From Anniella stebbinsi (taxonomy: Eukaryota; Chordata; Lepidosauria; Squamata; Anniellidae), in assembly GCA_029215795.1 (NCBI GenBank), contig JARDYH010000002.1:363718973-363782972 (forward strand): a stretch of 64,000 nucleotides of DNA, given 5' to 3'. The notes beneath the pieces were generated by a model. That model searched no databases, had not been told where the DNA came from, and saw only the letters and a program-made list of their open reading frames with translations. The position numbers were made by a program, and so were the translations under genes. Below are positions 53,085 through 63,239 of the stretch, piece after piece; position 1 is the stretch's first letter, and each line of letters starts with the position of its first letter.

Positions 53085-53622
53085 AGTTTACTGGTGTACT
53101 GGTTCCCCTCTATTCGGCACTGGTTAGGCCTCCTTCAGTATTGCATCAGTTCTGAGCACCACACTTCAAGAAGGATGCAGACAGGTGTTCAGAGGAGGGG
53201 TTTGGAAACAAAGCCCTATGAGGAGAGACTGAAAGAACTGGGCATGTTTAGCCTTGGAAAGAGAAGATTGAGGGGAGACATGATAATACTCTTGAAATAC
53301 TTGAAAGGTTGTCACACAAAGGAGGGCCAGGATCTCTTCTTGAGCAATCCAGAATGCAGGACTCGGAATAAGGGGCTCAAGTTACAGGAAGCCGGATTCC
53401 GGCTGGACATCAGGAAAAACTTCCTGACTGTTAAAGCAGTACGACAATGGAACCCATGGCCTAGGGAGGTGGTGGGCTCTCCCACACTAGAGGCTTTCAA
53501 GAGGCAGCTGGGCAGCCATCTGTCAGGGAGGCTTTAAGGTGGTTTTCTGCATTGAGCAGGGGGATGGACTTGATGGCCTTTTAGAGGCCCCTTCCAACTC
53601 TACTATTCTATGATTCTATGTA
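53085..53622 (+). mobile_element. CR1 LINE 3' half fragment
   Basis: Sense CR1 C-terminal coding sequence, with NKGLKLQEAGFRLDIRKNF and VRQWNPWPREVVGSPTLE in one 147-codon open stretch (53094-53537). Then comes the CR1 3' UTR and the terminal ATTCTATGATTCTATG. A good CR1 reference copy in this window, but truncated. Confidence 0.9.
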
Positions 53623-54308
53623 TTTTTACTTTGTTCCACTGTCACCACAGTTGTTTGTGAATGTGTCAGTGGTGATTTGAGTGTGGCTTAGGATGCCTCA
53701 CCTGGGCATACCTCTGTGCATGTGCAAAGTAGCAGGAGACTGCAGGGGAGAAGGTGGGACCCAGGTGAGTGTTTAGAAATGGTCACCATGGCAACCACAT
53801 GGTACAATTGTGGGACGAAAGCAAGGACAGTAAATGCATAGAATGCAAAGAGTCAATGAACTGTAACTGCACAGGTGCGCAGATACAGGCTTTCAACAGT
53901 ACAAAGTTGCACAGAGTTAAAAAAAAATGTAGAGAATTCCGTCGTCCCTCTATCTTCGCTGCGCACTGCCGCTGTGTGGTAATGGTGCTCAATCTGGCCA
54001 TGTATCACTGCCTTTCCCACTTCACAGGTGCAACGCAGCGTGTTCCAGCAGTGAAAGCAGAGCCCTATAGATGGCCGCCAAATTGAATTTTACAATGCTT
54101 TATATATTCTAATACCAGGCCTTACAAAGGTCACTCACAATTAGAGCGTTGCTAGCTTTTGCTTTCCTAATTAAACCACAGCAACAACAATCTCAATATT
54201 TATTTATATTTATTTATTTATTGCATGTCTAATTCACTCAATAACTAATGTACTGTGGGTGGATGATATTTATGATATTTATTTATAGCAATGATGAAAT
54301 ACGTATAT

Positions 54309-54311
54309 GTC

Positions 54312-54366
<55 letters not shown>

Positions 54367-54372
54367 TTATCA
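54309..54372. repeat. (TATC)n microsatellite
   Basis: About 15 TCTA/ATCT units with a few substitutions. Confidence 0.95.
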
Positions 54373-54439
54373 TCTATCTGTCTCCAACCTCCGCTAAATA
54401 AAGGAAACAGAGCATGACTCACCCTCACCCTGCATACAC

Positions 54440-54640
54440 TCATTAGATGTCGATCTATTAGCATGAACTTTCAGAAGAATCCCACTAATGATATCGGAAT
54501 AATAAAGCCATTACGGCAAGCAGCGAGGGTCCGAGCTCACCCCCGAAGTAATGCCACCTAGTATATAAGTTCATTTTTATTGCTCCACTGAGAGGCCAGC
54601 TCCTGTAAAGTAATTATTGACTGATCCAAATGATGTTTGC
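54440..54640. other. candidate conserved noncoding block
   Basis: CATTAGATGTCGATCTATTAGC, ACTAATGATATCGGAATAATAAAGCC-like sequence and AAAGTAATTATTGACTGATC. Repeat-free and without coding signal. Regulatory role inferred from appearance only. Confidence 0.35.
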
Positions 54641-55263
54641 TTGTGCTTAGTGATTCGTTAGAAGGCAAATACTCTCGTGGCAACCGTCAAGGCTGCAGGA
54701 AGGATGAGGTTCTTTGGTTGCTAATTGTTAAATTCCCAGGTAGTGGGATTTTCAGTTCATGGAAGAGGATTTGGGAGTCGGGGGGAGGTCAAGGTTGTCT
54801 AATTTTCAGAGCCCAAGCTGGGACCTGTGATGGGGAAAGAGGCAGTTGAGCTCCTGGAATGTGTTGCTTTAGAAATGGACAAATCCACGTCCCCAGGCAG
54901 AAATGGCACTTAAGTAGTGGAGTGGGGGGGGGGGACCCCTTGATGCCACATTAAACTAATACAGTACACAGCAGCTGGACATTTGAGTTCCCACTTCCAT
55001 AATTATCACTCAGACAGTTCTTTCCAGGAGAGTGTTTGCTTGCTGCGGTGTTATTTATCCGCACACCCATATCTCCCCAGTGGAGAGGGTCTAGGTTGCA
55101 TCAAACGTGACAGAGTTCTTATTCACTGTTTCCATCAGAAATACCATTTCAGTTTTCATGGAGGTCAGGGGAAAGAGAAATGCCATTAGGGGTTGGTGGT
55201 TTAAAGGCCTGCTCTTGGATAAATTCAGGATTAATTTCACCGGTCCAGCCTCAGGCTACACAT

Positions 55264-55486
55264 TGGCTCAATTAGGACGACACAATAAACAACTGGTGTG
55301 GGGGAAACAATTGTCAGTTGTTTTGACTATTGTGTCATCCAAATGCTGCCATAGTCAACTCAGCGCTGATCCTCATCCACACCACAGTTGATTATTTATT
55401 ACCATGTTGTGTGGGGAGTGCCCCCTAGGGTTAGGGTTAGGGTTAGTCAACCCATCATTGACTATTGTGTCATCCGAATTGAGCCA
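55264..55486 (+). mobile_element. MITE family C, copy 3, with telomere-like insert
   Basis: TGGCTCAATTAGGACGACAC to ATCCGAATTGAGCCA. Where copies 1 and 2 have a TAGATGAACAACTGTAAAG-type segment, this copy has three tandem TTAGGG units plus partial units (55426-55446). Otherwise collinear. Confidence 0.75.
55426..55446 (+). repeat. short interstitial telomeric-type repeat
   Basis: TAGGG followed by TTAGGG, TTAGGG and TTAG, 21 bases of vertebrate telomere motif inside a MITE. Confidence 0.8.
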
Positions 55487-55797
55487 TTGAGTTGATCTCT
55501 GCAGGTTTTTCTCCATGGACAGGGTTGCACCTGCAAAGGGAAGATTGAGAAGGGCTGATGAACCTTGGCCCCTGTTGTCTTTCAGCTCAAAAATCACCCC
55601 ACGTGTCCAGTCTCCAGAAAAGCCAATCACCTGTGGGTACAAGGCAGCTTCTGATGTCCCTAAATTGGAATTACAGAGGATCGGAATGCAGGGCAGAGCA
55701 AAATTGTGAAACAGTAAAGCAGCCTTCCTCAATCCAGAGCTCTCCAAATGAGTTGGGCACATCTCTTATCATCCCCAGCTAGCACAGCCAGCCTGTT

Positions 55798-55955
55798 CTA
55801 GAACATAAGAAGAGTCCGGCTGGATCAGACCAACGGTCCATTAAGTTCAACAAATGGATTGATGGTCAACCATCAGTGGCCAACCAGATGCCAAGGGGAA
55901 ACCTGCAAGCAGACCATGATGGTAATAGCCCTCTCCTGTTGTTGTTCCAAGCTGC
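55798..55955 (-). mobile_element. CR1-like LINE 3' fragment
   Basis: AGAACATAAGAAGAGTCCGGC, GGATCAGACCAACGGTCCAT and AACCTGCAAGCAGACCATGA, antisense of the 62510-type 3' end. Confidence 0.7.
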
Positions 55956-56246
55956 TGGTGTTCCATGGCATATTGCCGTCAGACATAGAGGTTGTGTGCA
56001 TCATCATCGTACATCAGGGGTGTACCATCCATTGGCATTTAGTTGATATGCAATTGCTTTGCTTTGTTAGGCTAATTCAGCTTAGAGGATAGCTCCTAAC
56101 ATTCACACTCCCTTCAGGTGTGAAGAGGTGACTTTTTACTGAATAAAGCTTTGTGGATGTAGAGCAGACTTCTTTACTGTCTTACATCTCTGTGAAAGGG
56201 CTTGGAATCATGACAGCAGGTAGTGGTGGGCCATCTCCAGGTTCTC

Positions 56247-56466
56247 AAAGATTGACCCTGTTCAGATGACACGCTAAGCCATGGTGGTGAAGCATTTTGA
56301 GCTAAACAGTATGACTTAGCGTGTCGTGTGAACCATATTTGGCATGTCATGTGAACCATTCCTAACCATGGTGGCTACATAACCATGATTTAACCATGCT
56401 CACTAACCTTTTGCTGCAAAAGGGTTAGCAGACTAACCATGGCTTAGTGTGTTGTCTCAAGAGGCC
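56247..56466. repeat. inverted-repeat element of the 'CCATGGTTA' type
   Basis: GTTCAGATGACACGCTAAGCC and ACTAACCATGGCTTAGTGTG are opposed ends. TAACCATGGTGG and AACCATGATTTAACCATG occur inside. Related in motif to 7231-7375. Confidence 0.5.
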
Positions 56467-56614
56467 CATTGGTATTGTTTTTCTGGACCCATTTCCACTG
56501 GCTTTGGTTTCAAGCTTGGTTTTGGGGACAGGAACTGCTTTGGTTATGCTGATGGATGACCTTCACTGGGAGTAGTCAGAGGGAAGGTATCCTTGTGGTT
56601 TCTTTTTAGGCCAG

Positions 56615-56648
56615 CCTTCCCCAATCTGGTGCCCTCCAAATGTATAAA

Positions 56649-56687
<39 letters not shown>

Positions 56688-56845
56688 TTATTTCTTACCT
56701 GCCTCTCTGTCTGGATCGAGGCGGGGAACAACAATATAATAAAATATATAACTCCCATCATCCCCAGCCAGCATGACCAATGGATATGCTGGCTGGAAAT
56801 GATGGAGATTATACTCCAACCTATCTGAATGGCACCTGATTGTGA
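56615..56845. repeat. GGGAGTTGTAGTCC-type MITE interrupted by an L2 tail
   Basis: AGCCTTCCCCAATCTGGTGCC on the left and ACTCCCATCATCCCCAGCC, CTGGCTGGAAATGATGGAG and TCTGAATGGCACCTGA on the right belong to one foldback MITE. An L2 3' end (56646-56748) sits in the left arm. Confidence 0.6.
56646..56748 (-). mobile_element. L2-clade LINE 3' tail
   Basis: (TAA)n, then CTTACCTGCCTCTCTGTCTGG and ATCGAGGCGGGGAACAACA. Confidence 0.8.
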
Positions 56846-56859
56846 CAGCCGGGCTTTTC

Positions 56860-57010
56860 TTACCCTCAACCATGGTATTCTTGTACAGTTTCTCACAGGA
56901 TTCGGAATAGGTGGTACTACTTTGCAATGGTTCTGTTCTTACCTTTTCGGCAGGCTTCAGACAATGATATTTGGGTGGGAGGCTCCAGGTTTGGGCACCC
57001 AGATCAAGTC
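56860..57010 (+). mobile_element. L2-like LINE RT fragment
   Basis: Encodes GIGGTTLQWFCSYLFGRLQ, matching the RT segment just after motif A of the long LINE. Surrounding sequence is too decayed to follow. Confidence 0.6.
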
Positions 57011-57540
57011 ACTTAACAGTCTGAACATCTTACTTCCTATACTTTTAGTGATGATAGCAGCTAATATTTACTACTGAACTTTGTAGTGTTGGAAAACCAA
57101 TAACCGTTTTTCCTCCCTGCATCCTTGGTGGGTAATTAAGATTACCAGCAGCACCTGCATCTTTCTCTCCAACAATTCCCCACTTTTCCAGTGTAAATCA
57201 AACACGGATCGCTTCCTAGGTGCCATAACTGCCCATTGATTTTGCATTTGCCATTGTGGAGGAACATTTTCCGTGTTTCTTGGGACCAAACTACATGCGC
57301 TGGTCAGTAGTGTTTATTCCACCCCCCTCCCCCAAGCTTTTTTCAGAAACCAAAAGCCATCACAGGAGGCTGCAAAATATGGCTTCGGGGGGGGGGGGTT
57401 GCTTTACCTTTCCCCCCTTAGCTCTTCTCTCACTCAGAATACCACTTGCTCTGCTGGTCCTGTGGGAGACAAGATACGGTATGTAGCTGTATCTTTCCCC
57501 TGCATGTTGGAAGCACCGTTTTGGAAAGTGTCTATGGCTC

Positions 57541-57561
57541 TGTGTGTGTGTGTGTGTGTGT
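57541..57561. repeat. (GT)n microsatellite
   Basis: About 10 GT units. Confidence 0.9.
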
Positions 57562-58555
57562 GATTTTGGTGTGTGCAGAAAGATGTCCAGATGTGAAAAC
57601 GTTAAGCAGGATTTTTTCATCCACCCACACTGGTTTTCTGCTGCAGCAGCTTTGGGTTAAAAAAAAATACGTTCAGGGGAAAAATGCACATGTGTGTTTT
57701 CTACTCCTGAGAGTGAGATTTCTCTCCACAATGGTAAATGTAAAATCAATAGCTAGTTATGGCACCCAAGAAGCCACTTGTGATGGATTTATTCCTGGAA
57801 AAGGGGGAAATTGGTAGGAAGGATGACGGAGGAGACAGCGCCTGAGCGACGCACGGTGAGGTTCTAATTGCCCGCTGAGGATGCAGAGAGAAAAATGATG
57901 CTTTTGTTTTCTAACACTCTGTGTTTCAATAGTAATCATCATCTCTCTCTCTCCCCCTCTCTCTCTCAGCATTAAAGTTCTAGTGAAGTTCTACTTGAAG
58001 AAAGAGGTAAGAGGGCCAAGATACAACGATGGACAGCCATAAAGGAGAAGGCAGCAGGAGTTTTAGGAGGTGAACAGATGTGAACCAGAGTTTTTGCATA
58101 CAGGGGAATAGAGGAAGGGCCACAACCCGCCATATTGGGCAAAGAAAAGTGACATATTGGCTTTTTTAGTCATCAATTGGTTGGTGGCAACACAAGAAAG
58201 GCAGGGTTACCCATATATAGAAGATGAGTTTGGTAGAAAAGAGACAGCTGTTGAGGAGGCCTCGGCAAATTCGTGGAGGACATGTCTAGCAATGGCTACT
58301 AGTCATGATGGCTAGCAACGTACAGCCTCCAGGATCAGAGGCAGTTTGGAGGTCAGGGGAGCAACAGCAGAAGAGGGCCATTTACTATTTATTTATTTAT
58401 TATGGAATTTATAAACCACTCCACATCAGTCAATTAAAGCACAAAATACTGCCCCAAAGTTACAATAAAAGCAAAAGTGATCAATAAAGCAGTGGCTAGA
58501 ATTTTCTCATTGGTCAGGCAATGCTTGCCGAGAAAGAAAAGACTTTAGCAAATGC
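57562..58555. other. intergenic, no gene recognised
   Basis: No gene or repeat identified, except a possible L2-like tail at 58380-58460 (TTATTTATTATGGAATTTATAA, ACCACTCCACATCAG). The part 57760-57960 is repeat-free and CpG-containing. Confidence 0.35.
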
Positions 58556-58559
58556 CCAA

Positions 58560-58663
58560 AACAAAGTAGTGTCTCATTGACAGAGTCCTTGCTTTGTCTG
58601 CAAAATGTCCCAGGTTCAATCCACGGCAGCATCTCCAGGTAGGGCTGGGAAAATTTCTGCCTG
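58560..58663 (+). mobile_element. tRNA-derived SINE, left part
   Basis: TTGACAGAGTCCTTGCTTTG, CCCAGGTTCAATCCACGGC (B box) and CATCTCCAGGTAGGGCTGGG match the head and body start of 49155-49350. The rest follows at 58912 after an inserted SINE. Confidence 0.75.
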
Positions 58664-58911
58664 AGAGCCAGTGTGGTGTAGTGGCTAAAGCGTTGGACTA
58701 GGAGCTGGGAGATCCAGTTCTAGTCTCCACTCGGCCATGGAAACCCACTGGGTGACTTTGGGCCAGTCACAGACTCTCAGACCAACCTACCTCACAGGGT
58801 TGCCGTTGTGAGGATAAAATGGAGAGGAGGAGGATTGTGTACGCTACCTTGGGTTCCTTGGGGGGGGGGAAGGCGGGATATAAATGCAATAATAAATAAA
58901 TAAATAAATAA
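58664..58911 (+). mobile_element. second tRNA-derived SINE with L2-like tail, nested
   Basis: Starts AGAGCCAGTGTGGTGTAGTGG, a tRNA-like A-box region, then TGGGTGACTTTGGGCCAGTC, CCTACCTCACAGGGTTGC and a 3' end AAGGCGGGATATAAATGCAA plus (AATA)n. This 3' end matches the L2 tail at 51230-51250, so L2 machinery probably mobilised it. It resembles the squamate SINE often called Squam1; the family name is tentative. Confidence 0.75.
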
Positions 58912-59012
58912 ACTCTGGAGAGCCACTGCTGCTTGTCAGTGTTGTCAATACTGGGATAGATGGACCAATCATCTGATTCAGCATAAGGCTGCTTCCTATG
59001 TTCCTATGTTCA
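58912..59012 (+). mobile_element. tRNA-derived SINE, right part
   Basis: TCTGGAGAGCCACTGCTGCTTG, TGTCAATACTGGGATAGATG and AAGGCTGCTTCCTATGTTCC continue the SINE begun at 58560. Confidence 0.75.
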
Positions 59013-59029
59013 GTTGGATGGACATTGTC

Positions 59030-59640
59030 TTCTTTCCTTAACTGTGGGCTTTGTGGAAATATTGAGTTGCCCACTATTGGGAAAAAGGATAAAGGATTAG
59101 AAGAAGCTTTAATATGATCCATCAGGGTATTTATGATGTTCTTGCGTATCTCTGCATAGCCCAGATGTGTAACCATCCCATTATTCAACTCAATTTTCTC
59201 CAGAAATCAAAATGACATTGATTTTTTTTTTAACCCGACTTGCAATTTACTCGGCGTGAAAAGGCTCTTTTGCTGGTTCCCCTCTTCCGTGCCTCTCAAT
59301 CAAGGGATGTTTATGCCTCGGAAAAGCATTTGTTAAGACAACAGCATCTCTCTCTGTGGCACTCGGATCCCCTCCTATTAAAATAAATAAATAAACAGAG
59401 CTCAGGCGGCTCCATACATCGTTAATGAGCCTTTCAAAATGACTGTAAATGTGTAGGAGAATTTTTTTTAAAAAAGGAAAGCGACATGAAATGAAATAAA
59501 AACTGCAGCTGATATCAAAATCAATGAGACTTAACGACTTTAGAAAAATGGTTTTTATCTCCGAGTCGGCTGTCAATTAAAGTGTCAGGCATAATTGGTC
59601 TATTCTGTAGAAAATGCATCTTCAATAAAGAAAAAAGAAT
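59030..59640. other. candidate conserved noncoding block
   Basis: Mostly repeat-free, with AATATGATCCATCAGGG, CATCGTTAATGAGCC, GCAGCTGATATCAAAATC, CTGTCAATTAAAGTGTC and GGCATAATTGGTCTATTC. A short AATA run at 59382-59396 is the only simple repeat. Homeodomain-like cores and no coding frame. Regulatory role inferred. Confidence 0.4.
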
Positions 59641-59936
59641 AAGAACGGCGAAAGTACTCTTTCTGCCCCTCCCTCCCTCTTTCTCTCTCTTTCCCTTTTC
59701 TTCCCTTTTGGCTTTGCATAAGAACCACCTCACTGCTAAAAGGCATTTAATTTGCTCGTAATGCCAGGGTAGCTGGTGGGATCGTAACTGTGTAAAAAGC
59801 TCTTCTTGTCTGTTAACTGTAGAAAGTGCTTCTCTGACATTGGGCTAATAAACTCCACTTTCTCCTCTTTAGGTCCTAGAACAATCTCACCTTGAGTTGA
59901 TGTGACTTCTTTAGAGGCTTGCCAATAAAACCAAGC

Positions 59937-59961
59937 ACACACACACACACACACACACACA
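59937..59961. repeat. (CA)n microsatellite
   Basis: About 12 CA units. Confidence 0.95.
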
Positions 59962-60281
59962 GATGTTCACCCGCCAAACCGCCTACTCGACAGGCCAAGG
60001 AGTGCAAACCTGTGAAGCTTTTCCAAAGCTCTCCCTTCCTTTTGCGTAGCCAGAGATTTTCCAATCTGTGCTGGGTCAACTGTTGCTTTTCTTAGAGTGA
60101 CAAATGAGTGCACCCCAACCCTGCCAATATGCACAGAACATCATGGTGGCAGGGGTATGGACGGGAACCTGCTGAAGGCCCACATCCCAACAGGAATCCA
60201 CAGACAAGAGCCCCCTGGACTGCTCCATCTCTTCACCATTGCAACCTGCTTGTTCACTTGCCTCTTAGAACCATAGAATCA

Positions 60282-60609
60282 TAGAATAGTAGAGTTGGAA
60301 GGGGCCCATAAGGCCATCCAGTCCAACCCCCTGCTCAGTGCAGGAATCCACTGTAAAGCATCCCTGACAGATGGCTGTCCAGCTGCCTCTTAAAGGCCTC
60401 CAGTGTGGGAGAGCCCATGACCTCCCTAGGCCATGGGTTCCATTGTCGTACTGCTCTAACAGTCAGGGAGTTTTTCCTAGTGTCTAGCTGGGATCTGGCT
60501 TCCTGGAACTTGAGCCCATTATTCCGCATCCTGCATTCTGGGATGATCAAGAAGAGATCCTGGCCCTCCTCTGTGTGACAAACTTTCAAGCATTTGAAGA
60601 GTCTTATCG
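60282..60609 (-). mobile_element. CR1 LINE, 3' part
   Basis: AATCATAGAATAGTAGAGTTGG through the antisense C-terminal coding region (minus strand: VRQWNPWPREVMGSPTLEAFK). It is continuous with 60930-61450 apart from an inserted MITE. Confidence 0.9.
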
Positions 60610-60929
60610 TAGACTGACCATATGAAAAGGAGGACACGACTCATGTAACTTTAACAGTTGTAGAGAAAAGGGAATTTCAGCCAGTGTCATTTGTATGCAA
60701 TTAGTTCCTGGTGAAATTCCCTCTTCATCACAACAGTTAAAGTTGCAGGGGCTCTGCCTTCTTTTGTATATGGTCACTCTAGTATAGTTCCTGCACCTTT
60801 AATTGTTGTGATGAAGAGGGAATATCACGAGGAACTAAGTACATACAAATGACACTGGCTGAAATTCCCTTTTCTCTACAACTGTTAAAGTTACATGAGC
60901 CCTGTCCTCCTTTTCATATGGTCAGCCTA
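60610..60929 (-). mobile_element. hAT-like foldback MITE, copy 7, nested in CR1
   Basis: TAGACTGACC to GGTCAGCCTA, 320 bp, with the spacer oriented as in copies 5 and 6. It splits a CR1 element at the CTTATCATGTCTCCCC site. TCTTATCG and TTTATCAT at the edges are a decayed duplication. Confidence 0.85.
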
Positions 60930-61450
60930 TTTATCATGTCTCCCCTCAGTCTCCTCTTCTCCAGGCTAAACAATGCCCAGTTCTTTCAGTCTCTCCTCAT
61001 CGGGCTTTGTTTCCAGACCCCTAATCATCCTCGTTGCCCTCTTCTGAACACGCTCCAGATTGTCTGCATCCTTCTTGAAGTGTGATGCCCAGAACTGGAC
61101 ACAATACTCAAGGTGGGGCCTAAGCAGTGCCGAATAGAGGGGAACCAGTACCTCACGCGATTTGGAAGCTATACTTCTATTAATGCAGCCCAAAATAGCA
61201 TTTGCTTTTTTTGCAGCCACATCACATGGTTGGCTCATATTCAGCTTGTGATCTACAACAATTCCAAGATCCTTCTTGCTTGTAGTTTTGCTGAGCCAAG
61301 TATCCCCCATCTTGTAACTGTGCAACTGGTTTCTTGTTCCTAGGTGTAGAACTTGGCATTTATCCCTATGAAATTTCATTCTGTTGTTTTCAGCCCTGCA
61401 CTCCAGGCTATCAAGGTCACTTTGAAGGTTGTTTCGGTCTTCCAAGTGAG
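60930..61450 (-). mobile_element. CR1 LINE, RT C-terminal part
   Basis: A 159-codon antisense open stretch (61445-60966) encodes the CR1 RT C-terminus, including CQVLHLGTRNQLHSYKMG, KKDLGIVVDHKLNMSQ and RPHLEYCVQFWA. It is open over this segment but truncated upstream. Confidence 0.9.
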
Positions 61451-61479
61451 ATCCAATGGGGCCATCCCATCAAACGAAA

Positions 61480-61800
61480 TGGTGAGAGATTCATGACAGA
61501 TAACAGGAAGGGCTTCATCACAGAGCACGTCGTTAAACTATGGAATTAATGTTCACAAAATATAGTGAAAGCCACCAAGTTGGATGGCTTTAAAAGGGGG
61601 GTTAGACAAATCATTGGAGGAGAAGGATACTGTTCATGATGACTATGGATTACCTCCATGATCAGGGGCTGCATGCCTTTGTATGCTGGTGACTGGGGAA
61701 CAGGAGCAGAAGGATGCCATTGTACAAATATCCAGCTTGTGGGCTTCTCACAGGCACCTGCTTGACACTAGAGTGAACTTTGGGCTGATCCATCAATGCC
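61480..61800 (+). mobile_element. CR1-like LINE 3' fragment
   Basis: GGAAGGGCTTCATCACAGAGC, AAACTATGGAATTAATGTTC, GAGGAGAAGGATACTGTTC and ATGCTGGTGACTGGGGAACA match 62510-62850, more diverged. Confidence 0.65.
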
Positions 61801-62154
61801 CTTCTTCATGTCTTCTTCTCTTAACAGGAAGTACCAAGTCCTAATATGTTTCAGGATACCTAAAAAAGGGATACCTTTTAAATAAAAGCACACCAAAATT
61901 TCAACACCTCTATGTTCAGAATAGTTATAAAAATAAAGCAATTGAAAAAATAGACACATATGATCAAATAATCATGGCCTTTTAGTTGAAGGCATCTTGT
62001 TTTCCTAAGGGCATTCAGGAAACTGTCTTTATTCTGTATTCTGTAGCATATATCCCCTGCCCCATCATACTTGATTTTATTTGTTTATTCATTTGCAACA
62101 CCCTTCACTCTGCTTCACCTTGTTTTGGCCTTTCACAGTTTTGGTTAACTTAGC
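61801..62154. other. intergenic, no gene recognised
   Basis: AT-rich, no repeat family or gene identified. Confidence 0.4.
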
Positions 62155-62275
62155 ACAGCCTTTCTCAAGCAGGTGCTGTCTTGGCATGTTGGACTACAAA
62201 TCCCACACAATGAGGATGAAAGGAACTGTAGTCCAAAACATCTAGGCAGCGCCAATTTGGGGAAGGGTGGCTTCG
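62155..62275. repeat. GGGAGTTGTAGTCC-type MITE
   Basis: GTTGGACTACAAATCCCACAC is mirrored by GGAACTGTAGTCCAAAACATC; flanks TTTCTCAAGCAGGTGCTG / GCAGCGCCAATTTGGGGAAG are roughly opposed. Confidence 0.6.
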
Positions 62276-62349
62276 TTCATTTCCATATAATTGTTCTTAG
62301 TAGATCTCTGACTTCCACCCACGGGATATAACAGGTTGGCTGTTATTAA

Positions 62350-62402
62350 AGAGAGAGAGGGGGAGGGAGAGAGGGAGGGAGGGAGAGAGGGAGGGAGGGA
62401 GA
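62350..62402. repeat. GA/GGGA-rich microsatellite
   Basis: Imperfect tandem GAGA and GGGA units. Confidence 0.9.
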
Positions 62403-62509
62403 ACACTGTTCTGCGGAACCGCAGAGTTTATGTAAGTTTGAATTTTTTGTCTGTCTCATAATACTGACCTGTGTTCGTTGCATGAAGCTAATTGATGGGG
62501 GATTCAACA

Positions 62510-62850
62510 TAGATAAAAGGAAGGACTTCATCACACAGTGCATAGTTAAATTATGGAATTCAGCTCTTCAAGATGTGGTGATGGCCATCAATTTTGATGG
62601 CTTTTGGATGAATTCCTGGAGGAGAAGGCTCTCCATGGCAACTAGTCCTGATGGCTAGGTGCTACCTCCAGTAATCAGAGGCAGCATGCCTATGTACATC
62701 AATTGCTTTGGAACATGGGCAGGAGGGGGCTGTTGCACTCATGCCCTGCTGGTTTGTTTCCCATGGGCAGCTGGTTGGCCCTTGTGTGAACAGAATGCTG
62801 GACTAGAGGGACTCTAGATCTCATCCAGCGTTGCTCTTCTTATGACCTTA
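62510..62850 (+). mobile_element. CR1-like LINE 3' end, reference copy
   Basis: ATAAAAGGAAGGACTTCATCAC, GCATAGTTAAATTATGGAATTC, TCCTGATGGCTAGGTGCTAC, GGGGCTGTTGCACTCATGCC and the end GCTCTTCTTATGACCTTA form a CR1-like 3' region with several other copies in this window. The weak plus-strand frame is closed. Confidence 0.75.
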
Positions 62851-63239
62851 AATACTGACACAAAGGCCCTTTCCACACCGGGCTTTTGTGTACCAATGGT
62901 GTGTATTAGGTACTTACGGGATCACCCTCCCTCCCTCTATACCCCTATGGTGTAGAAAGGGCCACACACTAGCTTAAGAATTAGCTAGACCATGTCACTG
63001 CAGGGAGCATCGTGATCTGGCGACGTTAAGATGTCAATAAGAGCCAAGAGAGCAGCTACAACACCCCTAGCTTTCACAGATTGGGTGGAACTAACCTATT
63101 AGTTCAGGTTTACTCCCTAATTCTATTATTGAGAATCATGCCAAAATCAAAACAAAAACTTACGGCTCATCTCAGACCATCACTTGTTCATGCCAGCCAT
63201 TATCAAGCCCCCAGGGCTGCATACTCAGTTTCCTATCAC

